Shown here: positions 14,101 through 25,989 of the stretch, piece by piece
Layout: each line of letters opens with the position of its first letter
How positions within the stretch are numbered: the stretch's first letter is position 1
Assembly: GCA_905182995.1 (NCBI GenBank)
Contig: CAJJDP010000040.1
Location: 342,607 to 406,606 of the forward strand
Reading direction: 5' to 3'
Source: Paramecium octaurelia
Lineage: Eukaryota > Ciliophora > Oligohymenophorea > Peniculida > Parameciidae
Length of the DNA: 64,000 nt
Program-made: the position numbers and the translations under genes
Notes under the pieces: model-generated
Told to the model about the DNA's origin: nothing
Seen by the model: only the letters and a program-made list of their open reading frames with translations
Databases searched by the model: none

Positions 14101-14886
14101 GAAGCTTTATGATTATGTCACTGATATTGCTAATAGAAAGTGGTATTTCAAATTAAAATGGATTTCAATCAGAGAATTCAAAGAGTTCTGCAGATAATTC
14201 AATCTTAATGAATATTTATCAGAGAAACAATAGGTCATCATCTACAATTTCTCAATGATGACTCAAGTGGATGAATTGACATTAGATAGAAATATAAGAA
14301 TGACTTTTATTGAGTTCGTTGAAGCATTGGGACGCATAGCCGAGAGGATCAGTGCTGCTCCTATCACTGATGTAGCTGATAACTACACTCTATTATAGAG
14401 ATAGCTGTTGCCTTTGCATATCAAGTTAGAAACCCTATTGACATATTTATATTACTAAATGAAGCAAAAAGATATAGAATATGAGCAGTTTTGTGATTTA
14501 TTTGTATATTTCAAGCCAGATCATTCGCCCAAGATTAGCATGCCAAAAGTAGATAAAAATAAGAAACCTGAAAAAGATCAGGACTATCACAACGTAATTT
14601 CTTCATTCACACTTTATAATGCAGTCTCGTATTTAAGTACTTTATTCCATTAGTTTAAGATTAGAATAAATTGCCCTACTTGAATCCAAAATATAAGCAA
14701 TTTTTAAAGCAAAATGTAATACAAACTGCTCCCATTCGCCCTTTTCAACATATTTTTTAAAGCGATAGAATACGAAAACCAAGAGTGATGCCAGATCCTT
14801 ATATTTTGGAATAAAGATCAAATCAACTCCAGTAGAATAAACAGTAAAGCCCAAATATGTAAACAACTCTCTCTTAAAATGCATGA
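11196..14886 (+). CDS. Long leucine-rich-repeat protein B
   Basis: Tandem paralogue of the preceding gene, 39 bases downstream, about 1206 residues. Introns: 11740-11763, 12887-12909 and 14637-14659; all three sit at the same points as introns in copy A, which has two more. The repeats run from about 11910 to 12640 (INLGNNVLGKRG, LNLQNNLLGDKG, LNLSEN, LDLSYNHLG). They are followed by NDCCWICQGWMEY and a roughly 600-residue region shared with copy A, including YQMCPPKKKILYFFSNP and MTFIEFVEALGRIAE. The C-terminus is longer than in copy A and Q-rich. Because copy A lines up over its full length, the reading across each intron is well supported. The function is unknown; protein binding through the LRR is the only safe inference. 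Confidence 0.87.
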
Positions 14887-14975
14887 TTATATTTTATTTT
14901 ATATAAACATCCCTCAAAAGCCAAAATAAACTTAAAACAGAAAACATGTATATGTTGTAATACTTAAAACTCAAT

Positions 14976-15665
14976 TCAAATGTGCACATTATCTCTATTT
15001 AAACTCTTTGCATACTTTTTCAATGATTCCTTAATGAATTCTTTGTTCACACTATTTGGAATTTGTGGTAAATGTTTCCTGATTTCATCATATTTCTAAA
15101 TTAATTCAAGTGATGTATCATAATTAGCTTATACTAAAATGTATGCAATCGATTTTAGATTTTTCAGAGAGTAGAATAAATCTCCAAAATATCCCTCCAA
15201 TTCTTCTGGATCTTCTAATTATTTGACACTGCTCTCAATGTTGTGATTCAATTGACGCAATTAAGAATTTTCATCTGAATATCTCTCTAATGTAGAGGAC
15301 GGAACATTCATTAGTATATATAAGGGTTATTGTTTAAATCCATTTTTTTCTAATTCTTTAAGCAAATTGTATTCTTAGTAATAATAATAGCGAATGTCCT
15401 TTTGAAACGATATGACCAATAATTAATCAATCTATTTAATGGTAGCCAATTTAAGTGGATTGGATGTTGTTTAAATAACCTATCCAACCTCCTAAGATTT
15501 TTAAAGATGCTAATCAATGAATATAGATGCTGGACCATATTAAGCAATGATTATGCCTTAACTTTGACTTAATATGGAATTTGGTAATTTTATTTCAAGA
15601 AAAGAGAAACTGATTACTTCTTAATCTTCGGATTAATCCTGTTATAACTCTTAAAATTCTTACAT
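14976..15665 (-). CDS. Unknown 229-residue protein
   Basis: A single-exon frame, visible only with TAA/TAG as Gln, starting MQEFQELQQDQSED and ending at TGA (14976-14978). It has no signal peptide and no membrane segment. The middle and C-terminal parts look helical (QLLVISFQKDIRYYYYQEYN; LFYSLKNLKSIAYILVQANY). It converges with the LRR gene on its left and diverges from the AsnRS gene on its right, 69 bases start to start. I do not recognise the family. Even codon use and length support a real gene. Confidence 0.75.
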
Positions 15666-15734
15666 AAAAATAATGTAATTCTTATAAAACTAAATCTCAT
15701 TTTACAAAATTGATTAACATAGAAATCTACAAAA
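15666..15734. promoter_or_regulatory. Divergent spacer, 69 bases
   Basis: Separates the start codons of the unknown 229-residue gene (-) and AsnRS (+). It must serve both promoters and both 5' leaders. No motif was recognised. Confidence 0.5.
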
Positions 15735-17509
15735 ATGAAACAATAATTTCATTAATCAGATGAACTACATACAAAAGTGATGGCATTGTCTAATTTACAA
15801 CCTAAAAAAACTGAAAAATTAATTGCGGAAATTGAGAAACCAATCAATATTCCTCCCCTACCTGAAGGGTTCAAAGTAAACATTACTGTAATTATATTCT
15901 AAGGTAGAACCACCACAATTTGATACAAGTAAACGTTTGAATAAACTACCAAAATAATGGGATTTACCATAAGAATTATATAAAAAGCATTTACCAAAAT
16001 ATAATATTGGTACAATTGTTAGAATTTAAGAATTACTAAATGCTGGAGATAGGTATCAATTCTTTATAAATGATTAGTTACATCGGCTAAACAGTAACTA
16101 TAGCTGGTTGGGCTAGAACTGTAAGAGCCTAAAAGAATTTATGTTTTGTGGAGTTAAATGATGGAACTAGTTTTGCAGGGTTACAAATTGTAATTTCTGA
16201 TAAAATAAAGAACTTTGAAGATATCATTAAGACTAATGTGGGGTTCTCCTTAAAGATGACAGGAAATATAGTTTAAAGTCCTGCCAAGGGATAATTGATT
16301 GAAATGCTAGTTGATGATAATTTAAAACATGAAGTTATAATAGTTGGATATGCTGACCCCCAAGAATATCCAATGGCTAAAGGAGCTTAAAAACCTGAGA
16401 CTTTAAGATAGAAGGCTCATCTTAGACCGAGAAGCAACTTCTTTGGTTCTGTTACACGTATAAGAAATAACTTGGCTTATGCAACACACATCTTTTTTTA
16501 AAATAATGGATGCCTATATATACATACGCCAATTATAACTGGTAGCGATTGTGAAGGGGCTGGAGAAATGTTCAAAGTTACTACAATATTTGACAACGAT
16601 TTGAAGAAGGTTCCATAAATCAATGGCAAAGTGGATGTCACACAAGATTTCTTTAAAAAAGAAACCAAACTTACTGTGTCTGGTTAATTATAAGTGGAGG
16701 TATTTTTATTATACTCTCTAGAATTTTTGTGTTAGTATGTCAAATGTTTATACTTTTGGGCCTACCTTCAGAGCTGAAAAAGCTCATACTCATAGACATC
16801 TGGCTGAATTTTGGATGATTGAACCTGAGTTTGCTTTTGCTGATTTATTTGATAATATGGAGGCAGCAGAAGGATATGTGAAGTTTTGTATAAATTACAT
16901 ACTCTTAAATAACTATGATGATTTGGAATTCCTAGATAAGAGAGTTAAACAAGGTCTAATTGATTATTTAAAAGATATTGTTAGCAAAGAGTTTATTAAA
17001 TGTTCCTACACTTAAGGAATTGAAATTCTATTGCGAGCTTAATAAGCAGGAGCTAAATTTGAAAACGATAAAATTTAATGGGGTATGGATTTAAACAGTG
17101 AGCATGAGAGATTCCTAGCTGAGAAAGTATTTCAAAGGCCTGTGTTCATTTATGATTACCCTAAGGAAATTAAAGCCTTCTATATGAAAGTAGCAGATGA
17201 TGGGAAATGCGTAAGAGCCATGGATATGCTCGTACCACAAGTAGGAGAGTTAATTGGAGGATCTTAAAGAGAAGAACGATATGATGTTTTGGCTTAAAGA
17301 ATAATAGAATGTGGTTTGAAATTAGAGGATTATAGGCCGTATTTGGATTTAAGAAGGTTTATAATGACAAATAGTATTTTAGATTTGGTACAGTGCCTCA
17401 TAGTGGGTTTGGCCTAGGATTTGAAAGACTGGTGATGATGATTACAGGCGTTGAGAACATAAGAGATGTTATACCGTTTCCAAGATATCATGGTAGTGCT
17501 GAATGGTGA
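15735..17509 (+). CDS. NARS: Asparaginyl-tRNA synthetase
   Basis: Charges tRNA-Asn with asparagine in the cytosol. About 557 residues, with introns 15876-15903, 16053-16077, 16700-16721 and 17357-17382; the last has an unusual GTTTAT donor but restores the frame. Order of domains: a short N-terminal extension, an OB-fold anticodon-binding domain ([15 protein letters not shown]), then the class II catalytic core. Motif 2 reads [18 protein letters not shown] followed by WMIEPE, which marks AsnRS rather than AspRS. Motif 3 reads GFGLGFERL, and the protein ends [16 protein letters not shown]. Two possible starts exist (15735 and the in-frame ATG near 15780); the first is kept. All core motifs look intact. 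Confidence 0.95.
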
Positions 17510-17616
17510 ATTAAGAAATTTAGAGAATTCATAAGGCTTATATAAAGAGTCGATGATTGTCAATGACTAGATTTGATTTTTTATAAAATAGATAGATAAA
17601 TACAAAATTATAATGG

Positions 17617-19012
17617 TCAACTTTTTAGTTTGATTAAATCAAACATATTTGGCAGATGAAGCATTTTAGTGCTCACACTTTCAAATTGTTTGTCTTCTTC
17701 ATCAGAAATACATAATGATGAGATTTATCTATAGAATTCTCGTTTAATAGAGGATCTCTCCTATTCAGTTTGTACTTCTTGGATGCCTTCCAAATTTTGA
17801 GGTTGATGAATTACTATTTTGGTTTAAGTTTGATTTTGACAGGATGACTCTTTTTGAGGTTACTAAAATTGTTGTTGAGTTTGTTGCTAAAGGTTCATTT
17901 TTTTAATCTAGAACGATATCAATGGAGATTAAATACCCAATCGTATTAAAAATCTTTTTCGTTAACATTGAGTTACTGAAGTAAATTTCTGAAGAGTTTC
18001 TTTAGGAATTCGTAATCACCAAGAGGGTATTATTAGACAGTGGTCATTCTGATAAATTAAAAATACTGCAGTATTTCTATAGGCATATCTTTACAGTATT
18101 TTTCTGGAATCATTCTCAATTTTTGCTCTTCCATTTTTTTGATTTTGGATCCATGTTCTTTGACTTTAAACAAGTCTCCCTTTTTGAGGAAATACATTAA
18201 TATGAATCCTAGGGACTCTAGATCATCTTTTGGTGATGCAGCTATAAATGTAGATGGATGGATATACTTAAACCTAAATGCTGATTTAGACTGGAGTATT
18301 TGGTTAATTTGTTGAGATTAGAAAATTTGGAAGGATAGCCGATGAATTTACCATTTTTGTGTTTGTATTTGGATGAATGTTAGAAATCAATCAGTACCAA
18401 ATCATGTTTGCCAAGTTATGTTAATATTTTTTTTGGCCTGAGATTGCAATGAACAATAGATTGACTATGGAGTTTTTCGAGAATGGTTAACTAGATATGG
18501 GATTTGCAATTTACAGTTTGTATAGCAATCATACAAATGGTTGGTAAGGTGAATTCATAATTGACAAATTAGAAGCAAAGTTTAAGACTTGGTCCATATC
18601 TGTCGAATACTTAGTAGTAGTAATTGATGTTCTGAAGACGAACATCTCCAGAGGTTTGGAGGGTCGGCATATAAGGAACTGAAAATCAATAAGTTAAAAA
18701 AACTCACCATTAGCCAGCTTTTTCAGAAGTTTTTCTTCCTCTTGTAAACTGTCGATGTTTGTGTTTGCCTATCAGGTAAATGAACTAACAATAAAATTTA
18801 GAATATTGATTACATTACCAATCTGACGATGAAGTAATTACCTGGCTATGCTTGGTTGATGGCTGTGAATATAATGAAATAAATATAAATGGGTTACCCA
18901 AATACCAGTTATGTTTTTTGCCTCTGTAAATGCAGGTTTTTAATACATAGTGTTGTCCAATGACGATTAGATTCTACTTCTGATAGCTGTCCTTCGATTT
19001 GGTTTCACTCAT
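17617..19012 (-). CDS. CK1-like protein kinase homologue, predicted pseudokinase
   Basis: The fold is that of casein kinase 1: YLAINQAQPG in the N-lobe, RYGPSLKLCF, NQHLGLTASPKDDLESLGF, and a kinase-domain end near YDW, followed by a Q-rich tail. The catalytic residues are replaced: the N-lobe lysine position reads FIVRL (Arg), the HRD loop reads IVHCNLRPKKI (no Asp) and DFG reads DFQ. It should therefore not phosphorylate and may act as a scaffold or regulator. Introns need care: confident ones include a 26-base GTATAT intron before TASPKDD and a 29-base intron before the tail; the N-lobe needs 35- and about 50-base introns, so its exact sequence is less certain. Its start codon lies only 14 bases from that of the divergent neighbour. 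Confidence 0.8.
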
Positions 19013-19026
19013 TATTAATAAATATA
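19013..19026. promoter_or_regulatory. Divergent start-codon spacer of 14 bases
   Basis: Only fourteen A/T bases lie between the ATG of the CK1-like gene (-) and the ATG of the unknown gene (+). If both starts are right, each transcript must begin inside or at the very edge of the other gene. Confidence 0.6.
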
Positions 19027-19841
19027 ATGAAAAGTCTGTAGGATATTCATAAGAAGAATCAACAACAGAGAGCTACCTTCACTCTCATGAACCACACCAA
19101 CAATCGCACATAAATGGGATGGTTCACTCCTCAGCCCTCGAATGATTTACAATCTCCTTTCGGAAATAGTCTTAGTTAATTCTCTCAATAAGGTTCAGAG
19201 CATAACATTATCCACAACACTCGTGGCAACATGCATTCTTGGAGTCAAACTTTGGAGAGACAAATCCAATCTAGAGAGATTGCGAGGTAAGTGAGGAAGC
19301 AGAATGCTCAATAATCAGCAAGACAAGAGAAACATTTCTTCGGAGCCATCAATGGCATCCCCAAAATCAATTCACCCAAAACCTAAGCTAATCAAACCAC
19401 CACCATATTTCAACCCAATTTAATTAGGGTTGATCCTAAAATAAAAAGATAACTTAGTGAAATGAGTAAAAGAAACTTCCTTCATTTCCTCTTAGTCTAA
19501 AAAGTGGGACATGTAAATACTGTTTATATAAGTAGAAAGATGAAAAATAATTCTATGAGTATTTAAAAAAGACTTATAATTTCGAACCTCCTCAACCCAT
19601 TGAGGAACAATAAATAAAAGTCTCCAAGAAGGGCATCAAATATCTATTCACAAAAGAAGATGATGATGAAACCATCAAGAAAACAAGCCAACAAATCTTG
19701 AGAATGCACAAATTGCATCATGGAAGAGAAGTCCCACTCGACAAATATGTCTAGGACACTTATGAATAATAATTGAGAAGATTCCCTAAAGTAAGAGAGA
19801 AACTCGAATAATCTAAAAAAAACAATCTAGAATAATTATGA
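19027..19841 (+). CDS. Unknown basic 263-residue protein
   Basis: The frame starts MKSLQDIHKKNQQQRA and ends at TGA 19839-19841. One intron (19513-19535) is needed to join KVGH to KDEKQFYEYLKK; a second possible intron (19466-19495, 30 bases) is in frame and may be retained. The N-terminal half is low in hydrophobic residues and rich in N, Q and S. The C-terminal half (KQFYEYLKKTYNFEPP, LHHGREVPLDKYVQDTYE) looks folded and is probably the conserved part. No family was recognised. It diverges from the CK1-like gene with almost no spacer and converges with the P450 gene 32 bases away. Confidence 0.75.
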
Positions 19842-19873
19842 TCTTAATTTTAACATATCATATTGATCTTAAC

Positions 19874-21408
19874 TCATTTTCCAATTCTTTTCAATTAGAT
19901 GAATTTCTCATTTTGAATTGTATACACAAACTTAAAAGTCCAAACTTGTTTTTCACCTACTAAATTCACCTCAAAATTCATTAACAAATAAACCAATAAA
20001 CACTTTATTTCCATCAAAGCCATGTGTTAACCTATGCAATTTCTTTTCCCTATTGAAAATGGCAAGAAAACAAATGGATCAATACCTTATTGATTCCATC
20101 TATCAGGATTGAAAGTGAAAGGATCTGTGAAATTCTTAGGATCATAATTATTTGGGAACAAACATAATGATACTTCTGAGTTCTTCTTCAAAAAGTAATC
20201 CCCAACCTTATGATCCTATTTCACTTCCCTCTCGATAAAATATGGAACAGGAGTATACATTCTCATGCACTCATTGATGAAATTGGTGATTTAATTGGAT
20301 ACATTTATGTTATCGCTGTTTAACCGTTCATAGGCACCATACTGCTTTTGAATTTCCTCTCTCAACTTTCTTTGCCATTCAGGATGGATAGACAAAGCAT
20401 AACAGCATGCTCCAAATAGATTACTAGTAGTATCTATACCTGCAAAGATTAACATTATGTATTGTTGAATTGCATGTTCTTCAGTTAATTTCGGATTTTG
20501 TTCTAAATTATAAAATCAATTTATACATATGGTATTAATATAGGCTGTTAAAAAGTCTGCTGGCTTATTTTCCATTGATTATCTTTCCTTTATTGAATCA
20601 CTCAAGATGTCCTTGATCTTTTGAAGCCTTGCTAAAAGTTTCTACTCAACCTTTGAAATGGTCCAATTGGGATAATCCTTTGTCCCAAAAATGAAAGTCC
20701 TTGACATGCTTCTAATCGGAGCTTCTCTGTACTGAGAGATGATGCCTACCATCACATCAACCAATTCAGATAAGAATGTCTTCCCATTAAGATCCTTGAA
20801 ACTCTGACTAAAAAAGGACTGAGTAATCACTTCTCCAACTATATTGCCTGATATGTTTATTATATCAATAGGTTCACCCTCTGGAACTTTTGAGAACTTC
20901 TCTTCACATAATCGTTTTATTAATGGTATTCTTGCTCTTAACTATTCAAATTCGAAAGATTTTGAAAGCACATTTCTAGCTAATCTCCAATCTTCACCAT
21001 CTTGGAATGCCAAACCTAGATCATCTCAAAAATCATACCTTTGTATAACATTTTTTCACCAAACAATACCTTTGATGTCTTTTTGTAAAGATCTTAATTC
21101 TGGAGAATGAATTTTATATGCTCTGTTTTAAAAAATACATGCGTCAAACCCAAAAATGTATTGCTCACTACAATCTCAATCTCAGGATGCTATTACGGAA
21201 TCATCTTTTCAAAATGTAGTAAATCATTGTGTTTCTTGATACCTCTGCTAAATTCAATTATTCTCCCCAACAAAGGAAAATACATCAAATGCATTTTCTT
21301 TCCATACTTAATTTTCATTATCAACATTTGGAATAATGGTTTCAAAATCAGCAATACCAAGATGAGAACTAAATACAATATTATTTCCAAGATTGTAAAC
21401 TAAAACAT
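19874..21408 (-). CDS. Cytochrome P450 (A)
   Basis: A haem monooxygenase of 495 residues, probably anchored in the endoplasmic reticulum by its hydrophobic N-terminus (LYLVLILVLLILKPLF). Introns: 21016-21038 and 20503-20526. Family marks: the I-helix FAGIDTTS, a PERF-like segment FNPDRW, and the haem-binding loop FSIGKRNCIGQ with its Cys ligand. The start at 21408 is the ATG just before the membrane helix. A second P450 lies at 44888-46421 in the same window, similar in length and motifs but clearly diverged. Substrate and CYP family cannot be set from the sequence alone. Confidence 0.95.
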
Positions 21409-21603
21409 ATTTAATGAATCTTTTTAGTTTTATTTCTTGGTTCATAAAGCATTTATTTTTATTGAATATTCCATAATTATCATCATAATTTATTGGATTA
21501 TTATCAAACAAATTTATTAGGTTCAATTTAAGAATTTACGAATCTAAAAATGACGTGTACCATTGAATAATTATTTATTCAAATTGCTGTTCAATAATTT
21601 ATT

Positions 21604-21873
21604 ATGGAGAGTATAAAATAAGCTAAATAATAATTGTAGGATAAAGAATTGAATAATAACAGAACCATGAGATCAATAAGCGATAAAATCGATGACTTTT
21701 TCGGTTGGCAGCATAATTATAAATAAGACAGTTTAGTAAGAGGAATTATTCATGGGTGTTATCATGGCATGTGGGGTGTATTTAAATATATGGCATCAAA
21801 TACAGTGGGATCTTAAAGAGAATTTAAAAGGGCGAAAGATTAATTTTAAAGGAATGGAAGAGCTAGAGAGTGA
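21604..21873 (+). CDS. Small unknown protein, 89 residues
   Basis: Single-exon frame beginning MESIKQAKQQLQDKE and ending REFKRAKDQFQRNGRARE. The middle holds an aromatic, glycine-rich patch (GIIHGCYHGMWGVFKYM) flanked by charged helices. It starts 195 bases from the divergent P450 start and converges with the next gene. Not recognised. It is short, but TGA-free over its full length and with a sensible amino-acid mix. Confidence 0.6.
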
Positions 21874-21937
21874 AAACTAAATACTTATTTCTATTAAGAA
21901 TATTGAATAATTAAATAAATTAAAAAAATAATAGATA

Positions 21938-22739
21938 TCAGTTTCTTCTTTTCTTTTTTTGATCCTCATACTGCTTGGGTAATTTTTTGAATGCTATATA
22001 TCCCAAAAATAAAATAAAAGAAACAAACAAAAAGAACATAATGTATTGTAATGATTTTACCGATTTTAGGGAAAATCCAAATACTTTAGGTTCTAAATCA
22101 AAATTTCTTTTGAGAGTTGAATCATCATCCTCATCATCTTTGGAATCCATGGCCTTCTCGAAATCTTGTATATATTGCCATATTTTTTCTTCTGCTTATG
22201 TAATATGCATATCCACCTTATCACTGCTATAATCTTCTAATGACATGTTTTCATAGATGAATCTGTAATCATCAAACTTGAATTCTTTAGACTAAATTTA
22301 AGAAAAGATCTTAGATATTAGAATTGTTTTACCTTGACACTATCATCATATGTAATACTCTTTTGACATTAATTGACATATGAAGTATAAATTTTCTTCC
22401 ACACGATGCTTTACTCTTGTTTAGTTTAATGACTATATTGATAGATGTGAAATACCTCTCAATAACTTTCATTAACTCAGACTTGTATCTTGATAGTTGC
22501 ATTCTAGCCAGAACTATGCAAGAATAATTCAATGTCTTTAATAAAGTTTATAGAGTATCTCTTTCTTTGATGATTTCTTCCTTGGTTCTTGATTTTGATT
22601 TGCCTTCAGCTGCATTGTTGGCATTCATTTCATCCTTAAGATTTTCAGATTCCTATTAGGTGCTCTCCTTTTATTTGAGGTCTTCTTAAGCTTAAGCAAT
22701 GAATAAACCAGCAATGAGAATAAGAACTAATAACTTCAT
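21938..22739 (-). CDS. Type I membrane protein of the secretory pathway
   Basis: 251 residues with a signal peptide (MKLLVLILIAGLFIAQAQ), a charged lumenal region, one membrane helix near the C-terminus (YIMFFLFVSFILFLGYIAF) and a short lysine-rich tail ending QKKKRRN, which resembles dibasic ER-retrieval tails. Introns: 22433-22455 and 22310-22332. The layout resembles cargo-receptor or p24-like proteins, but no family motif was found, so this is only a description of topology. It diverges from the zinc-finger gene 182 bases away. Confidence 0.8.
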
Positions 22740-22921
22740 CACACTTGTATAAATATAAATTAATAAATTTCATGTGCAATTAGAAAATTGATAACAGATA
22801 GTTGATAATATACATATGCTAGTTATTTGCATTTAAATTATCAAAGTCTTTGTAGTTCATCAAACAACATTATTGATTTTTAATGTCTATATAACATTAA
22901 TAATTATTTTTAACACCGTTA

Positions 22922-24475
22922 ATGTCACATAATTTTGATGATGGAAGTGTTAACAACCTTTTAAAAGAGATAGACGATCTAATTAATAGGATGGGTGATT
23001 AGAATGAGAGTCACAAAAGTGATAATTCTTTTAAGGATTAATTAAGATAGACAGGTCGATTTGTTTTAGAGAATGAATAGCCATGTGATGTTCCTAAGAA
23101 ATTCAGCACTTCGATCCCTAAAAAATAAAATACTTCCTAATAAAAGAGAGTTACCATTGTTGCAGAGAAGAAATCGTCATCGTCCTCTTCTTCTTCCTCT
23201 GATGAAGAGTATCAATTTAATAAGAAGAAATTTAAAAAAGATAAATAAAAGCAGCAACGGTCTAAATATAGTCCGTGTAAGGCAAAATAAGCTGGATCAT
23301 AATGCTCTTACAGATCCAAAGCTAAATCAAATCTTAAATGCGAAACTCAATCTTAATTGTCACAAGTAAAAACTTAACAAAATTAATTACTTGTGCAGCC
23401 AGTCAAAGATGTATTTTGCTTAATTTGCGAAGAATTTATTCCCATTGATATAGTTAATATTCATATGGCAGATTGTTAGCAAATTACTAATGGTGGTAAT
23501 GAAGATCAAATGTTGAAACTAAAGTTGGAAAATTATAAAAAGCTTTTAAGTTTAAGATTCGAGGCAGCCATTGATGAAAATGTTAAACAATTGATTGAAC
23601 TATTGTATAACTGTACTTAATAGATCCTTGATGTATCAGATCAATATTAGCTTTCTCAAACTATTGAAGATCTCTGCATCTTGAAGACTCAATTAAACTA
23701 AAATAGTAATTATGAATCATATACTAAGTCTAGCCAAAGCTTATCACGTTTTGACAGTGGCCTAAAAAATTTAAGAAATTGCTAATAGGAAGATGCAAGT
23801 TCTGATTTCAGAGTAAGAGAAACATTCTGAAATCAGAGAGCCATCAACAATATCGTATTAGAATAAGATCAACATATAGAAATAAGAATAACTAGTTGAG
23901 TATGATAATAATCATTATTTTATAGTCGACAGACAGTTATTAGTTATGCTACCAACACCACTGCTAGGAAAAGATTGTTTGAATCACCATCATTTTAAAA
24001 TATGCCTAAATAATTAGTCAAAATGTCCAGTATTAATGCAAAACCTATCTCACAATTTTAGGTTTAAAACAAATCACCAGTAAAATAAGAATAAATGAAT
24101 TAAAAAACTGGTATTGAGTTTGGGAATAACTATGACTCTTCCAAAAAGAGATCTTACATCTAGTTATCTAATTCAAAGAATTTATCTTAAGTTCAAACCA
24201 TATAAAATCATTAAGAGAACATTAGAGAGTCTGAGCCTACTGTTATCTCTAAAATCTAATCATACATTTCAAATGTGAAAGGCAAATTCTCAAATGAAAC
24301 TGAATAAATTAAGAAGAAGTTCTTCCTCTAAGCATGCAAATGTAAAGATAAATTTCCTGTTAATCATCCTGCTTAAAATGTACTAATATCTGAAATGTTT
24401 AATCAAAGTTAAAGATAATAAATTCCAGAAAATGAATGGGAAGTATGGATTTATAATGTCCTTCAAAATGCTTGA
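22922..24475 (+). CDS. Zinc-finger and coiled-coil protein, unknown
   Basis: About 492 residues. The N-terminal third is acidic and serine-rich with a run of Ser codons near 23176-23206. A Cys/His cluster of the form C-x2-C-x12-H-x3-C (CLICEEFIPIDIVNIHMADC) is encoded at about 23429-23488 and is followed by helical, coiled-coil-like sequence. The C-terminal part is basic and Q/N-rich. Introns: 23813-23836 (contains TGA), 23855-23879 and 23900-23925. A further GT..AG stretch near 23371-23403 is in frame and may or may not be removed. The zinc-binding idea rests only on residue spacing. No family recognised. Confidence 0.72.
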
Positions 24476-24560
24476 ATTTTAACTATGTTAATTTTACAAA
24501 ATACATCATTATTATCATATATACTGAATGCTTATATAATACATATTAAATCATGATTTA

Positions 24561-25875
24561 TCACTTTATAATTACTCTACTTTCAAGGCAATGGTATGGT
24601 ATAGGTACTAATTTAATAACGCAATTGATTGGAATGTCGATATTGGGTATTTCACTTATCTAATTACAATGATAATAAGCATATAAACATCTAATTAAAT
24701 TAATAAACTCTATACTTTAAAACAGCAACGTGTGCTATAACCAGAACAGGTTCTCTGGATCTTTCAATTTCATAGATTATAGGTTCTACTCTATGTATTA
24801 CATCTAAAAATGATTCACCACGAGGATATTTAAATTCAAGAGGGTTAGCTTTCCTTTCTTTGATCTATTTTGGATATTTAGCTGCTATTTCTTTAACTGT
24901 CAATCCATCACATATGCCATAATCAATCTCATCTAAATTTTTTGTTTTTAATGCTTTTATTCCTAGTTTTTCTCCAACTATCTCAGCTGTTTAGATCCCT
25001 CTTTTCATTTGAGATGAAAAAAATGTTATCTAAAGATGTTTTAAGATCTACTTACATTTTTATTTCCTTTGAGTTCTTCAATAAAATAATCACCTAATTG
25101 TTGACTATGTTATTTTCCAGTTGCAGATAACTCTGGATCTCCCCCTATCTTATCAAGCAAATGGTATTCTGTCTAGCATGATCTTACCAAATATATTTAT
25201 CTATTGTTTGCATGCAAATTCAAAAGAAAGGAGACTATTTTAGAACACAAATAACCCTCCAACATATGTACTTTCACCAGTTTCCCAATATTTATTAATT
25301 TGATGTATGATAGGTTTTCAATGTTTTCGAGACTTTGATAATCTTTAGCTAACACATTGATATGATTTATAAATGATTCAATAGTTTTATCTTTAAATCT
25401 ACTTAATTTTGATTCATTTATATTATTAAGAATTACTTGAAGATCATCACAAATTGATTCTATCCAGAATGTTTGATATTCCAATTTGAGTGTCTCTTTA
25501 AAAAAAGATTTCAATTTTTGTCTGTCAGCCTTAGTACTTGTTAAACCATTATATAATGCTATGTCTCCATCATTTTATAAGAATTGCACTAGTTGTTGGA
25601 CAGCTGTTTAGGACAGTTGTTATCTGACATCTACAAACTAAGTTTAAGACCGCTCTTACTTACTGATTAGCTGGATCTATTTCTAACTCATAATCTATAT
25701 TTTGATCAAATTCATCATTATTTTATTATGCTCCTTTTATTGAAAAGATTTCGCTTTTATATCCAATCCAATTCAAATATCTATTTAATTTGTAAGATAT
25801 ATGTGTTTTCCCTCTAGCTGGCAATCCAACCAATACCAAAATCAATTTATATTGCGTCTTTTTATATTGTTGCAT
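24561..25875 (-). CDS. PFKFB: 6-phosphofructo-2-kinase/fructose-2,6-bisphosphatase-like
   Basis: Makes, and classically also degrades, fructose 2,6-bisphosphate, the signal that sets the glycolysis/gluconeogenesis balance. 413 residues; introns 25638-25659, 25030-25055 and 24691-24715. The kinase half has the P-loop GLPARGKT near the N-terminus and [13 protein letters not shown] where the family has a DATNTT-type segment. The phosphatase half keeps RIGGD-like [29 protein letters not shown] and YPRGES. However, the RHGE catalytic tetrad reads RSCQ, so the phospho-accepting histidine is gone, while a later His ([10 protein letters not shown]) remains. It is therefore probably kinase-only or regulatory. 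The protein is shorter than the animal enzymes, with no long regulatory tails. Confidence 0.9.
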
Positions 25876-25989
25876 AATTAATGTAATAATAATAGTGAAT
25901 AATAATTAATTGTTATAGATAATTTCTAATAATACTAATGAAAATTTGTTATTGGGCGTTTATGTACTATATAATTTATGTATACGATA

